A stretch of 10,370 nt of DNA, taken from contig JALORT010000032.1 of the NCBI GenBank assembly GCA_025458755.1, positions 1 through 10,370 on the forward strand, given 5' to 3'. Position numbers and translations under genes: made by a program. Each line of letters opens with the position of its first letter. Position 1 is the stretch's first letter. The notes under the pieces are model-generated. The model saw only the letters and a program-made list of their open reading frames with translations. It had not been told where the DNA came from and ran no database searches. Positions 1-7,400 of this stretch are shown here, piece after piece. Source of the DNA: Methylotetracoccus sp. (GTDB lineage: Bacteria; Pseudomonadota; Gammaproteobacteria; Methylococcales; Methylococcaceae).

Positions 1-69
1 GGCGGTAAGCGAAAATTTGACCCGTCGGGACAGATAACGAAACCCCAGTGCCCGTTGATGCGATCCCGT

Positions 70-2196
70 TCAGTGCTCTGCGTCGACACGATCGCTGGCG
101 GCGTTAGCGGCTTGAATTGCGGTAATCACGACCGTGTTGACGATGTCCTCTACGGTGCAGCCGCGGCTGAGATCGTTGACCGGCCGCTTCAAACCCTGCA
201 TGATCGGGCCGATGGCGATCGCGCCAGTTTCCCGCTGGACAGCCTTGTAGGTGTTGTTCCCGGTGTTGAGGTCGGGAAAGACGAAAACCGTGGCTTGCCC
301 TGCCACCTCGGAGCCCGGCATCTTCTGCGCGGCGACTTCGGGGTCGACCGCGGCGTCGTATTGGATCGGACCTTCGAGCTTCAGGTCCGGACGGCGCATC
401 CGGGCGATCTGTGTCGCCGTCCTCACTTTGTCCACGTCCGCGCCGACTCCGGATGTCCCGGAGGAATACGACAGTAGGGCGACTTTCGGTTCGATTCCGA
501 AGGTCTGCGCGGTGTCCGCCGAAGCGATGGCAATTTCCGCCAGCTGCTCGGCGCTGGGATCGGGATTGACCGCACAGTCGCCGTACACGCGGACCCCATC
601 CTCCAGACACATGAAGAACACCGACGAAATGATCGAGAAACCAGGTCTTGCCTTGATGAACTGCAGCGCCGGCCGCATCGTGTGCTGAGTCGTATGCGCC
701 GCGCCGGAGACCATGCCGTCGGCGTCCCCTTTGTAGACCATCATGGTGCCGAAGTAAGAAACATCGAGCAGACAGTCGTGAGCGGTTTCCGGTGTGACGC
801 CCTTGTGTCGCCGCAGCTGCAAGAAGGTTGCTGCGTAGGTTTCCAGCCGATCGCTTTGTGCGGGATCGATGATATCGACCCGGTCGAGATCCAGGCCAAT
901 CCGCTGGTGCTTGACGACGGCCGCAATCTTCTCCCGCTGGCCCAGCAGGGTGAGATTCGCGGCACCCTTATTCAGCAATACCGCAGTGGCTTTCAGGATC
1001 CTGGGATCTTCGCCCTCGGGTAGCACGATGTGTCGCTGACTGGATCGCGCCCGTTTCAACAGTTCGTAGGTGAACATCTTGGGTGTCATGCCCGGAGTCC
1101 GAACCGAGCGGATCCGTCGTCCCAATGCATCGAGATCCATCTGACGATCGAACAGCTCGATCGACCGGTCGATTTTGTCGGCATCACCTGCCCGCAGGTG
1201 TGCGCGGATGGTGCGCATCCGCGATGCGGTTGTGAATGTATCCGTTCTGACCGACAGCACCGGCAGCGGGTCCGCTAATCCGTCGATCAGCTTGGCCACG
1301 GACGATTCCGGGGCGAAACCGGTCGACAGCAGCAGCCCTGCCAGTTCGGGGTACTTGGACGACTGATCGGCCTGCATGACGGCCAGGATCACGTCCGCTC
1401 GGTCTCCGGGGGTGATCACCAGGTGATTTTCGCGCAGCCATTCCAATGCATGTTGCGACTGCATCGCCGCCACCAGATAGTCGAACACCAGGCTGTCGAG
1501 CCGCTTTTCACCGTACAGCACCTGGGCGCCGAGTTGTTCCGCTATTTCCGCGACCCGTGGGCTGCTCAGCGACCGGTCTGCCGGGATGACGCCGAGCAAC
1601 CAGTTCTTGTCGCCGTAAAGTTTCTGGAGGCTCGCCGCCAGCGCTGCTGATTCCGACGCTTCCGCCTTGTTCAGCACCGCACCGAAGATCTCGCAGCCAC
1701 GAAACCGATAGGAGTCGATCGCAATCCGCACCGGGTTGACCGCCTCCTCGGCAGACCGCCCTTTCGCGTTGCCGACGACGAGCACGGGGCAGCCGAGATT
1801 CTTCGCAATCTCGCGATTGAAATTGAACTCGAAGGCGCTGGTGGATTCGACCAGGTAGTCGGTGCCCTCGGCCACCAGGAATTCACAGTTCTCCTCGAGC
1901 GCCTTGTATTTGGCAATGATGCGCTCAATGATCTCGTCCGGCCGATGGTCCCGCAGCAGCTGCAAGGCCTCTTTGGAGGAAACGCCGAACGACGCTTCAT
2001 AACTCTGTTGCAAGCCGAAATGGTTCAGAATCAACTCAATGTCGTCGTCTTTCGCGGCATCCGGATCACTTTCCGCGACCGGCCGGAAGAAACCGACGCG
2101 CTTGATGCGCCTCAACGCGAAATCAATGACACCGAGCGCGATCAGCGCCTTACCGGTTCCGGCTTCGGTTGTGCTGATATAGAGGGAGTAAGTCAT
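70..2196 (-). CDS. pta: Phosphate acetyltransferase (long, three-domain form)
   Basis: This cytoplasmic enzyme interconverts acetyl-CoA plus phosphate with acetyl phosphate plus CoA, the first half of the Pta-AckA route between acetyl-CoA and acetate. The 708 residues match the long Pta form (E. coli Pta is about 714). Residues 1 to about 200 are a dethiobiotin-synthetase-like P-loop domain with TEAGTGK near 10-16. A DRTGG-type regulatory domain follows, with ITPGDRADVI at 261-270. The catalytic PTA/PTB domain runs from about 375 to 700 and keeps GDADGMVSGA (490-499), YGDCAVNPDP (538-547), LSYSSGTSG (575-583), GPIQYDAA (609-616), FPDLNTGNN (640-648) and PVNDLSRG (672-679). The ATG at 2196 puts the P-loop where the family has it, although the upstream Shine-Dalgarno is weak. 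The gene starts 158 bases after the SHOCT gene stop. No ackA is visible in the 69 bases left before the window edge. The function is near certain; the regulation cannot be read from the sequence. Confidence 0.97.
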   Translation of the reverse strand: MTYSLYISTTEAGTGKALIALGVIDFALRRIKRVGFFRPVAESDPDAAKDDDIELILNHFGLQQSYEASFGVSSKEALQLLRDHRPDEIIERIIAKYKALEENCEFLVAEGTDYLVESTSAFEFNFNREIAKNLGCPVLVVGNAKGRSAEEAVNPVRIAIDSYRFRGCEIFGAVLNKAEASESAALAASLQKLYGDKNWLLGVIPADRSLSSPRVAEIAEQLGAQVLYGEKRLDSLVFDYLVAAMQSQHALEWLRENHLVITPGDRADVILAVMQADQSSKYPELAGLLLSTGFAPESSVAKLIDGLADPLPVLSVRTDTFTTASRMRTIRAHLRAGDADKIDRSIELFDRQMDLDALGRRIRSVRTPGMTPKMFTYELLKRARSSQRHIVLPEGEDPRILKATAVLLNKGAANLTLLGQREKIAAVVKHQRIGLDLDRVDIIDPAQSDRLETYAATFLQLRRHKGVTPETAHDCLLDVSYFGTMMVYKGDADGMVSGAAHTTQHTMRPALQFIKARPGFSIISSVFFMCLEDGVRVYGDCAVNPDPSAEQLAEIAIASADTAQTFGIEPKVALLSYSSGTSGVGADVDKVRTATQIARMRRPDLKLEGPIQYDAAVDPEVAAQKMPGSEVAGQATVFVFPDLNTGNNTYKAVQRETGAIAIGPIMQGLKRPVNDLSRGCTVEDIVNTVVITAIQAANAASDRVDAEH

Positions 2197-2354
2197 AGCG
2201 GAGACTCGTCACGCCCGGCGGCCAGGATGGGGGTGTGCCATTTCGGCTTTCCGTGACGACGACCGTGCGCCCGGTACCACCCATCGGTAGGGTTGCTACG
2301 CGGCTGCGAGGTCAGTCCCGATCGGCGGGCGGATGGGGTGATGATGCGAAGCCT

Positions 2355-3122
2355 TCACAGCCGCTGCAACAATTCGGCCTTCTTGGCGGCGAATTCCTGT
2401 TCCGACAGGATGCCCTTATGCTGCAGATCGGCCAATTTCTCGATTTGCGTAAAGATACTGACTTCGTCGGCGGTCGAGGTGACGGTTGCCGACGATGTCG
2501 CACGTCTCTCGTCGACCGGGGCGCTGCCGTTCACTGAGACCACTGGGAGGTCGGTAAGATGTACCAGCCCGTACTGACTGGTGAAGGTCAGAGACGCACC
2601 GCCACCCTGCTGCTGGGACACGCCTCCGATCTGGTGATCCATGGTGTCATAGACGGTAATGTGCCCGCGGATTTCGATCACCAGCCGCCGTGCGGCGGGG
2701 AAGACCGCGTAACGAATGTCGTTTTGGCTGCCGGTGCTGGAGGGGGTTCCCAATTCGGAGGGCCACCAGGAACCCGAACCCGCATTCGGGACGAAAAGAC
2801 TTGCTCCACCCGAGCCGCCTTGGGCCGGTGACGGGCTCGGCGGTGGCACGAACACCGGCTGGGACGCCAGCAGTCCAGACAACTCTGTGCACAAACCGTC
2901 GACACGTGATTTCAACGCATTGTTGAACATGTCGCCGACCATAGTCATTCCCCCTTGCATCCACTGGCCCGACCCTCCGAATTCCGGATGGTTGAACTGC
3001 GCCATGGTGCCGTTGCCGTTGATCACGGCTTGGAGCATCGACAGAACGGCGTCGACACTGAACCCGTGGCGCTGAGCCATGTTCTCGACGGCTTGCCGGC
3101 TCTGCGGAGTGAGTTGTTGCAT
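2355..3122 (-). CDS. SHOCT-domain protein of unknown function
   Basis: A 255-residue protein ending in a classic SHOCT module (about 222-255: a TQIEKLADLQHKGILS segment, then EFAAKKAELL). SHOCT is a short C-terminal oligomerisation-type module, often on membrane-associated or stress proteins. The N-terminal 90 residues are a conserved-looking helical region with NGNGTMAQFNHPEFGG (35-50) and GGMTMVGDMFNN (57-68). A low-complexity Pro/Gly/Ser linker follows (about 92-135), then a strand-rich segment (136-200). There is no signal peptide or clear membrane helix, so it is probably cytoplasmic. The frame stays open to a TTG at 3191, with ATGs at 3167 and 3164. I chose the ATG at 3122 because AGAGA lies 5 bases upstream and because similar proteins, as I recall them, begin MQQLTP-like. 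The 322 bases upstream leave room for its own promoter. The molecular role is unknown. Confidence 0.85.
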   Translation of the reverse strand: MQQLTPQSRQAVENMAQRHGFSVDAVLSMLQAVINGNGTMAQFNHPEFGGSGQWMQGGMTMVGDMFNNALKSRVDGLCTELSGLLASQPVFVPPPSPSPAQGGSGGASLFVPNAGSGSWWPSELGTPSSTGSQNDIRYAVFPAARRLVIEIRGHITVYDTMDHQIGGVSQQQGGGASLTFTSQYGLVHLTDLPVVSVNGSAPVDERRATSSATVTSTADEVSIFTQIEKLADLQHKGILSEQEFAAKKAELLQRL

Positions 3123-3444
3123 AAAAATCTCTGGTTGCCCGCGTTGCTTGAATCCACCTGGCATCATTTCATCTCGGCGGCGATCGAGCAAGAGGCGATC
3201 TGTTAAACACGACGTTCATACGCGGCACCGTTGCCGACCGTGCCTATTCCGGAATGCCGCCCCGTGCCTGCTCACGACGGGCGGCTTGTTCGGCGTGCCT
3301 GTCGCTTGCGGAATTCGGATTCGAGGTGGCAACCCGCCGGCAACCCGGTCGTCAACACGCACCGGCGGGTCGTCCGGAGCCCGCGCCTGTTCACAGAGCC
3401 GCTGCATCGATTCGTTGCCAAGTTTGGCGGGTTTGCCGGAGGTC
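3123..3444. other. 322-base gap with no supported gene; contains an inverted repeat
   Basis: The stretch lies between the SHOCT gene start and the stop of the cytochrome gene upstream of it. Frames that cross it on both strands are rich in Arg, Pro and Gly, lack recognisable domains, and overlap real genes, so I assign none. It should hold the SHOCT promoter and the 3' end of the cytochrome transcript. The visible structure is a 9-base inverted repeat (3332-3340 with 3362-3370) and a small perfect palindrome, ATTCCGGAAT, at 3246-3255. I found no convincing sigma-70 promoter boxes. Confidence 0.5.
3332..3370. repeat. 9-base perfect inverted repeat, possible transcript-end hairpin
   Basis: ACCCGCCGG at 3332-3340 pairs perfectly with CCGGCGGGT at 3362-3370 across a 21-base loop. 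It lies about 75 bases past the stop of the c-type cytochrome gene on the minus strand. No T-tract follows it in either direction, so it is not a canonical intrinsic terminator. A stabilising 3' hairpin is possible, but in GC-rich DNA a stem of this length could also arise by chance. Confidence 0.3.
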
Positions 3445-4377
3445 TCAATGCCCGGAAGAGCCTTCGGAGCAAGCGGCATCAGCAGCCTTGACCGCGTTCA
3501 GATAAGCGACGATACGTTCGATCGTCTTCTGACGCGACGCCGGGTCGGCACTGCCGTCGATCGCCGGCATCGAAGTGCCCGGGCGCAGTTGCCGCGGATT
3601 GTCGATGAATGCTCTCAGCCGCTCGTCAGTCCAGCTGCATACTGCCCGCTCGAGAACAATCGGATACTTGGCACCGCCCACCCCGCGAATGCGGTGGCAG
3701 GTGAGGCAGTGGTCTTTCGCGTCCATGAACCCTGCTTTGACTTCGTCGGAGGCCCCCGGCGGTATCAGTGTGCGGTCGTCCGCACGGCGCGTCAGCTCGA
3801 TACGGGAGACTTGATAGGGCCAGCCGAGTGTTCCCAGTGCTTGCAGTTCCGAGTCTAAGGTATTGTCCCAAATCAAATAATAGGGTCCCAGCGGAACTCG
3901 GGTCTGACGCTGAGCGGGATTGTCGACGACGAAGTCGTGCCCATCCGCGCGCTCGAAGGCCAGCAGAGCGCGGTAGCGCTGCAGCCGTGAACCGGCGATG
4001 ACCGAGCGGTAGCCATCCAGTGCCTGAAAAATGAGCTCGGCGTCATGTTCCCGCCAATCCCGGCCGAACCAGTGATCCAGCAAGGCATTCATCGGGAATC
4101 CGCGGTAGTCGACCGACACCCGGCGTTCGCCCATCGATTCGTGAGGTTCGAACACCCTCATGGTCTCTGGGCCGACGGCTGCCTGAGTTTTCAGCTGCTT
4201 GGGCACGGGGATCTCCACTGCAGCTGCCGTGACCGCATGCAGCAACAGCACGGCCGCGGCCTGCCAAGCGCGCTGTCTTCGAATGCCGGCTCCCCGCCGG
4301 CAGCTCGGGCCAAATAAGAGGAACGCTGCCGCTGAGCGCGGGAGCAGGACCCACTGCGGTAGCCAAGCTAGCTTCAT
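3445..4377 (-). CDS. Periplasmic c-type cytochrome with sulfite-oxidase-like N-terminal domain
   Basis: A 310-residue exported haem protein predicted to carry electrons in the periplasm. Residues about 36-54 form an Arg-preceded hydrophobic segment ending TAAAVEIP, a likely signal peptide or anchor. A second hydrophobic run lies at 8-22, making an unusually long leader. Residues about 70-197 resemble the fold of molybdopterin-binding sulfite-oxidase-type domains (DGYRSVIAG at 121-129, LGPYYLIWDN at 163-172, WPYQVSRIEL at 186-195). There is no cysteine between 27 and 223, so the usual Mo-ligating Cys is absent. The C-terminal cytochrome domain has CLTCH (224-228) for covalent haem and a likely axial Met in SMPA (269-272). 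The ATG at 4377 is chosen over an upstream in-frame ATG at 4533 because AGGGG sits 7 bases before it. A 204-base spacer separates it from the phosphotransferase gene, so it may have its own promoter. Its redox partner is unknown. Confidence 0.85.
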   Translation of the reverse strand: MKLAWLPQWVLLPRSAAAFLLFGPSCRRGAGIRRQRAWQAAAVLLLHAVTAAAVEIPVPKQLKTQAAVGPETMRVFEPHESMGERRVSVDYRGFPMNALLDHWFGRDWREHDAELIFQALDGYRSVIAGSRLQRYRALLAFERADGHDFVVDNPAQRQTRVPLGPYYLIWDNTLDSELQALGTLGWPYQVSRIELTRRADDRTLIPPGASDEVKAGFMDAKDHCLTCHRIRGVGGAKYPIVLERAVCSWTDERLRAFIDNPRQLRPGTSMPAIDGSADPASRQKTIERIVAYLNAVKAADAACSEGSSGH

Positions 4378-4581
4378 CGGAGCACCCCTAAGTCTGGAGA
4401 CGGTTGGGAACGAAGGGAGGACGGTTCCCGCAGCCTCGCCGGACGCCCTGCATGATTGAACTCGAATCGTCCCGACAAGTGCAAGAGCCGGCGTGGAGAT
4501 CCGCGGTCGCCTCGGAACCGAGACAGCGTACATCGAAACGCGGCTTGGGCTTCAACGCCGGCGGTGAGGCCGCCCGCGGGT
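4378..4581. other. 204-base intergenic spacer
   Basis: This lies between the stop of the phosphotransferase gene and the start of the cytochrome gene, both on the minus strand. A short hairpin (GGCGG at 4560-4564 with CCGCC at 4570-4574) follows the phosphotransferase stop but has no T-tract. A 6-base inverted repeat (GGGAAC at 4406-4411 with GTTCCC at 4424-4429) lies just upstream of the cytochrome ribosome binding site. Neither is strong evidence of a regulator. The spacing suggests the cytochrome is transcribed separately. Confidence 0.35.
4385..4389 (-). promoter_or_regulatory. Ribosome binding site that fixes the cytochrome start
   Basis: Read on the minus strand this is AGGGG, followed by 7 bases and then the ATG at 4377. 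It favours this start over the longer frame opening at 4533, whose extra 52 residues look non-coding (rich in Arg, Pro and Ser). Confidence 0.65.
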
Positions 4582-6834
4582 TCAGCCATCTTGCCTACGG
4601 GCCGGCCGGCCCACTTCGAGGTCGAATTCGGCATGACCCAGCGTTACGATGCCGAGATAGCCGTCGACGGTGACCCAGTCGCCATCCCGGATCTGCTGCA
4701 TGGCGCGGTCGACGCCGTTGACGCAGGGAATGCCGAGTTCGCGCGCGATGATCGCGCCATGGATCAGCATGCCGCCGCGGCGTTCGACGATGGCGGCGGC
4801 CAGCGGTACCAAGTGGGTCATAGTCGGCTGCACGGCATCGCAGACGAGCACTTCTCCGGCTTGGAATTGCAACAAGTCCGCGCTGTCGCGGATGCGGCGG
4901 GCCGCGGCAGCGGCAAGACCCGGCGCTGCCGGCTGTCCAACGAGCTGACGGGCCGTGGTGGCCCGATGGCCTGGGTCGGCAGGCGGTGCCACGGTCGGCG
5001 GGACGTTCACGGCGAGGCTTGGGTCCTGCAACGCATCCGCGACCCGGTCGGCGAGTTCCGCGCTGAACGCGAATGTCCCGGTGAGTCGCTCCTTCCGACG
5101 CAGTCGTTCGGCGCCGGCTTCGACCGCGCGAATCCACTGGCTTTCCAGCCGGCCTATCAGGATATTATCATCGTCGCGCAGCCGCCAGCTCAGACGGGCG
5201 AGGTCCAACAAGGCCCGTGCCTCCTCGCGCCTCGCGGGTCCGGCGGCGTCCAGGAAATAGCGTTCCCGATCCGCTACTTCGGTCGCCAGGGATCGGGCTC
5301 GCGGCATGCGGGCGCGTTCCAAAATGGTGTGCAGAATTGCTTCCGGCCGTTCGGCAAGGCGCACACCCTCGTGGGCGATATCGAAGTGTTCCCGACATAG
5401 CTCATCGAAGGCATCGAGGAATGCCGGCCCGCCGGGCAATCTCCCAATGCGTTGCGTGAACGATTCGCGATCGATGCTGCCCGGATCTCTCAGCAGTTGG
5501 TCGAGAGCATCGGCCAGCGCCCCTCTCTCAGCCACCCGGCGGGCCAGTCCGCACAGGGCATCATCGCGTTGCCGTGCGAGGAAGTTCTCACCACCGAGCA
5601 GAATCACGAAGGCGAATGGATCGTCCGGTCGGACGAGGTCGTTGTAATAAACGCCGAACTGGCGGACGCCGTGGGCGAACGGAATGAAATCCTGCCGGTA
5701 GACGTCTTTCCAGCGATCGACGGCCGCACGCCGTGCACGGATGGCATGGGCGAGTTCCGTATTCGGGTAACGATCGAGAGATTCTGCCGCCAGACGGTCG
5801 CATTCGGCCGCCAGTTCGGGAATCAACTGTTCGGTGACGCGACGGGCGAGTCGTTTCAGTCTCGCCGGTGATGGCTTCAGCGAGCGATACCAGGGCCGCT
5901 GATCCGCGGGGTCAGACGGCGGCATCGTGACCGGCCGTGCCTGCAACAGCAGCAGTGCGTCTTGGTGCCAAGTCCACTCGACGTCCGGTATCCAGCCGAA
6001 CCGCGCCTCCACTTCGCTCAGAGCGCTCCGGATGGCGTCGAGCTGAGCCGGGGACAACAGTAGCGCGCCCGCCGCACCCTCGCTGTTGCGGTTGCCGGAG
6101 CGCTGGGATAGCGTGGCCCCGGTACGTTTGTCGAGCGTCCAATGATCCGGGTCGACCGCGCCGTCCACTAAGTCGGCGCAGCGTCCAGGGACCGCCTCGA
6201 CGATGATCCGGCCGGCATCGCCAGTCCGCGGATCGCAACCGAACGCGACGCCGGAGGGGCGCCCGTCGATGACCGGCTGCAACAGCACGGCCATTCGGCT
6301 CTCCCCAGGGTCCAGGCCGAGTTCCCGCCGGTACAGCAGCGCGGCGTCGGACCATAGAGATGCCCAAACCGTGCGGATGCCATTGAGCACTGCCGCGGTT
6401 CCATGAACGGGCAGCACCGATTCGTGGAGTCCGGCGAACGAGGCGGCATGCGAATCTTCGCCCGGGGCCGAAGATCTGACCGCCCAACCCGCGGGTGCCG
6501 CATATCGGTTCAACGCGTGTTCGACCGTTTCGCTCAGCGTGATCGGAAAAGAACAGCCGACGAACGCGGAGCGAATCCGCAGCGCGGTGTCCCACAACTC
6601 CTCCCACCGCATCGCCTCCAGCGGTTTTCGCTGCAGTTCCATCCGAAGCAGTTCATCGAGCTTCGCTTCCCGCACGAAACGCTCGTAGGCCTCCACCGTG
6701 AAACAGAAGCCGGGTGCAACGTTGAATCCGGCGCGGCCCAAGCGCGAGAGGTTGGCCGCCTTGCCCCCGACCAGGCGTGCAGCCGGAGGAGGCGTCACCG
6801 ACAAGTCGATCAGCCACTCCGGGGCGGTACCCAT
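4582..6834 (-). CDS. PEP-synthase/rifampin-phosphotransferase-like dikinase without a PEP barrel
   Basis: A 750-residue ATP-dependent phosphotransferase of the PEP synthase/PPDK superfamily. Residues 1 to about 305 are the ATP-binding (PPDK_N) domain: VGGKAANLSRLG (22-33), AVRSSAPGEDSHAASFAG (118-135), and the closing DVEW/LLQARP block (284-301). A long mostly helical middle region (about 310-640) has no family signature I can name. The C-terminal swivelling phosphohistidine domain contains GGMLIHGAIIARELGIP (688-704), with His692 the predicted phosphorylated residue. The order ATP-domain, middle, His-domain at the C-terminus, without the C-terminal PEP/pyruvate TIM barrel, is that of rifampin phosphotransferase (Rph) rather than of true PEP synthase. 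By analogy it would move a phosphoryl group from ATP via His to an unknown acceptor. The start is the ATG at 6834, with AGGAGGTGA upstream. It overlaps the PNPOx-like gene by 25 bases, implying translational coupling. The substrate cannot be inferred; rifampin is only one possibility. Confidence 0.88.
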   Translation of the reverse strand: MGTAPEWLIDLSVTPPPAARLVGGKAANLSRLGRAGFNVAPGFCFTVEAYERFVREAKLDELLRMELQRKPLEAMRWEELWDTALRIRSAFVGCSFPITLSETVEHALNRYAAPAGWAVRSSAPGEDSHAASFAGLHESVLPVHGTAAVLNGIRTVWASLWSDAALLYRRELGLDPGESRMAVLLQPVIDGRPSGVAFGCDPRTGDAGRIIVEAVPGRCADLVDGAVDPDHWTLDKRTGATLSQRSGNRNSEGAAGALLLSPAQLDAIRSALSEVEARFGWIPDVEWTWHQDALLLLQARPVTMPPSDPADQRPWYRSLKPSPARLKRLARRVTEQLIPELAAECDRLAAESLDRYPNTELAHAIRARRAAVDRWKDVYRQDFIPFAHGVRQFGVYYNDLVRPDDPFAFVILLGGENFLARQRDDALCGLARRVAERGALADALDQLLRDPGSIDRESFTQRIGRLPGGPAFLDAFDELCREHFDIAHEGVRLAERPEAILHTILERARMPRARSLATEVADRERYFLDAAGPARREEARALLDLARLSWRLRDDDNILIGRLESQWIRAVEAGAERLRRKERLTGTFAFSAELADRVADALQDPSLAVNVPPTVAPPADPGHRATTARQLVGQPAAPGLAAAAARRIRDSADLLQFQAGEVLVCDAVQPTMTHLVPLAAAIVERRGGMLIHGAIIARELGIPCVNGVDRAMQQIRDGDWVTVDGYLGIVTLGHAEFDLEVGRPARRQDG

Positions 6835-7328
6835 TGGGTCACCTCCTGGAAACGGCTGACGTAAAAATAGCGGAAGGCGTCGATGCGGAACAATGCGGTC
6901 GATGGTGCCTGCAGGAACTGGCGGAGATAACCGTGTCGCTGAACGATGCGCTGAGCCCACTCGCGGCGCGCTTCGGATTCGGCGAGTCGCAGCGCATTAC
7001 CCGTGACCGTTACCGCTTCGACTTTCATCATGTCATCGGGGTGGAGGCTGCGGCTGTCGATCACCAGCGCAACCCGAGAGGATTCCTCGAGCAGACGGAA
7101 TTTGCGGGTGGCGGTCGGCGTACAGAACGCGAGTGCCGAGAGCCCGGAGTCGTAGGCGAACGCGACCACGGCTCCGTAAGGCTGTCCCCAGCCTTGAGTA
7201 CACAGCACGCCAAAAGGCTGCGACCCCAGCAGGCGGCTGATGTTGCCGGCGACGTCCTGCTCCTCCCCGATCGGCTCCTGGGATGATGAGGTATCCGTTC
7301 CCAGCACCGGTTCGTCGGGAACGTTCAT
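6810..7328 (-). CDS. Pyridoxamine 5'-phosphate oxidase-like FMN split-barrel protein
   Basis: A 172-residue cytoplasmic protein of the PNPOx-like split-barrel family, whose members usually bind FMN, F420 or haem and act as small oxidoreductases or cofactor-binding proteins. After a polar N-terminal tail (1-27) the barrel begins with NISRLLGSQPFGVLCT (29-44). It continues through PYGAVVAFAYD (50-60), LAFCTPTATRKFRLLEES (66-83) and RVALVIDSR (85-93), the usual strand pattern with a TxTRKFxxL phosphate-binding-type segment. It ends with an ALFRIDAFRYFYVSRF strand (145-160). The start is the ATG at 7328, with GGGAAG 7 bases upstream; a TTG at 7343 is the alternative. Its 3' end overlaps the phosphotransferase gene by 25 bases, so the two are probably one operon. 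A 72-base spacer separates it from the divergent lipoprotein gene and should hold both promoters. The family call is good, but the true substrate is unknown and classical PdxH is unlikely. Confidence 0.85.
   Translation of the reverse strand: MNVPDEPVLGTDTSSSQEPIGEEQDVAGNISRLLGSQPFGVLCTQGWGQPYGAVVAFAYDSGLSALAFCTPTATRKFRLLEESSRVALVIDSRSLHPDDMMKVEAVTVTGNALRLAESEARREWAQRIVQRHGYLRQFLQAPSTALFRIDAFRYFYVSRFQEVTQWVPPRSG
6839..6847 (-). promoter_or_regulatory. Strong ribosome binding site inside the upstream gene
   Basis: On the minus strand this reads AGGAGGTGA, with the AGGAGG core 7 bases before the ATG at 6834. It is near-perfectly complementary to the 16S tail and decides the start over the in-frame codon at 6960. 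It lies inside the 3' end of the PNPOx-like gene, supporting coupled translation of the pair. Confidence 0.85.
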
Positions 7329-7400
7329 CCGGCCGCTTCCCAAACCGCGCCAATTTCGAAACGCGATAAACCTTCCTCGGGTGCCGCTGTCTGTGATTTC
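7329..7400. promoter_or_regulatory. Divergent intergenic region (72 bases)
   Basis: The only divergent junction in the window separates the minus-strand PNPOx-like/phosphotransferase pair from the plus-strand lipoprotein gene. Promoters in both directions are expected here or just inside the coding ends. I see a GATAAA-like box on the plus strand near 7368 but no matching -35, so no promoter is placed precisely. Confidence 0.4.

Noticed and set aside
1..23. AT-richer motif at the left edge, resembling sequence I associate with IS21-type element flanks
   Set aside because: The resemblance is from memory only. Too little sequence is present, and no transposase or terminal repeat is visible.
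3216..3479. Minus-strand 87-codon frame in the 322-base gap
   Set aside because: It overlaps the cytochrome stop, has no ribosome binding site, and its Arg/Pro-rich tail has no recognisable fold.
3079..3858. Plus-strand open frame of 259 codons spanning the gap and the cytochrome 3' half
   Set aside because: It is antisense to two supported genes at its ends, and its composition is Arg/Cys/Pro-rich and non-conserved in appearance.
4560..4574. GGCGG/CCGCC hairpin after the phosphotransferase stop as a terminator
   Set aside because: The stem is only 5 bases and no T-tract follows; such stems are common by chance in GC-rich DNA.
4456..5400. Long plus-strand open frame of 314 codons
   Set aside because: It lies antisense to the phosphotransferase gene, has no domain resemblance, and is explained by high GC content leaving opposite frames open.
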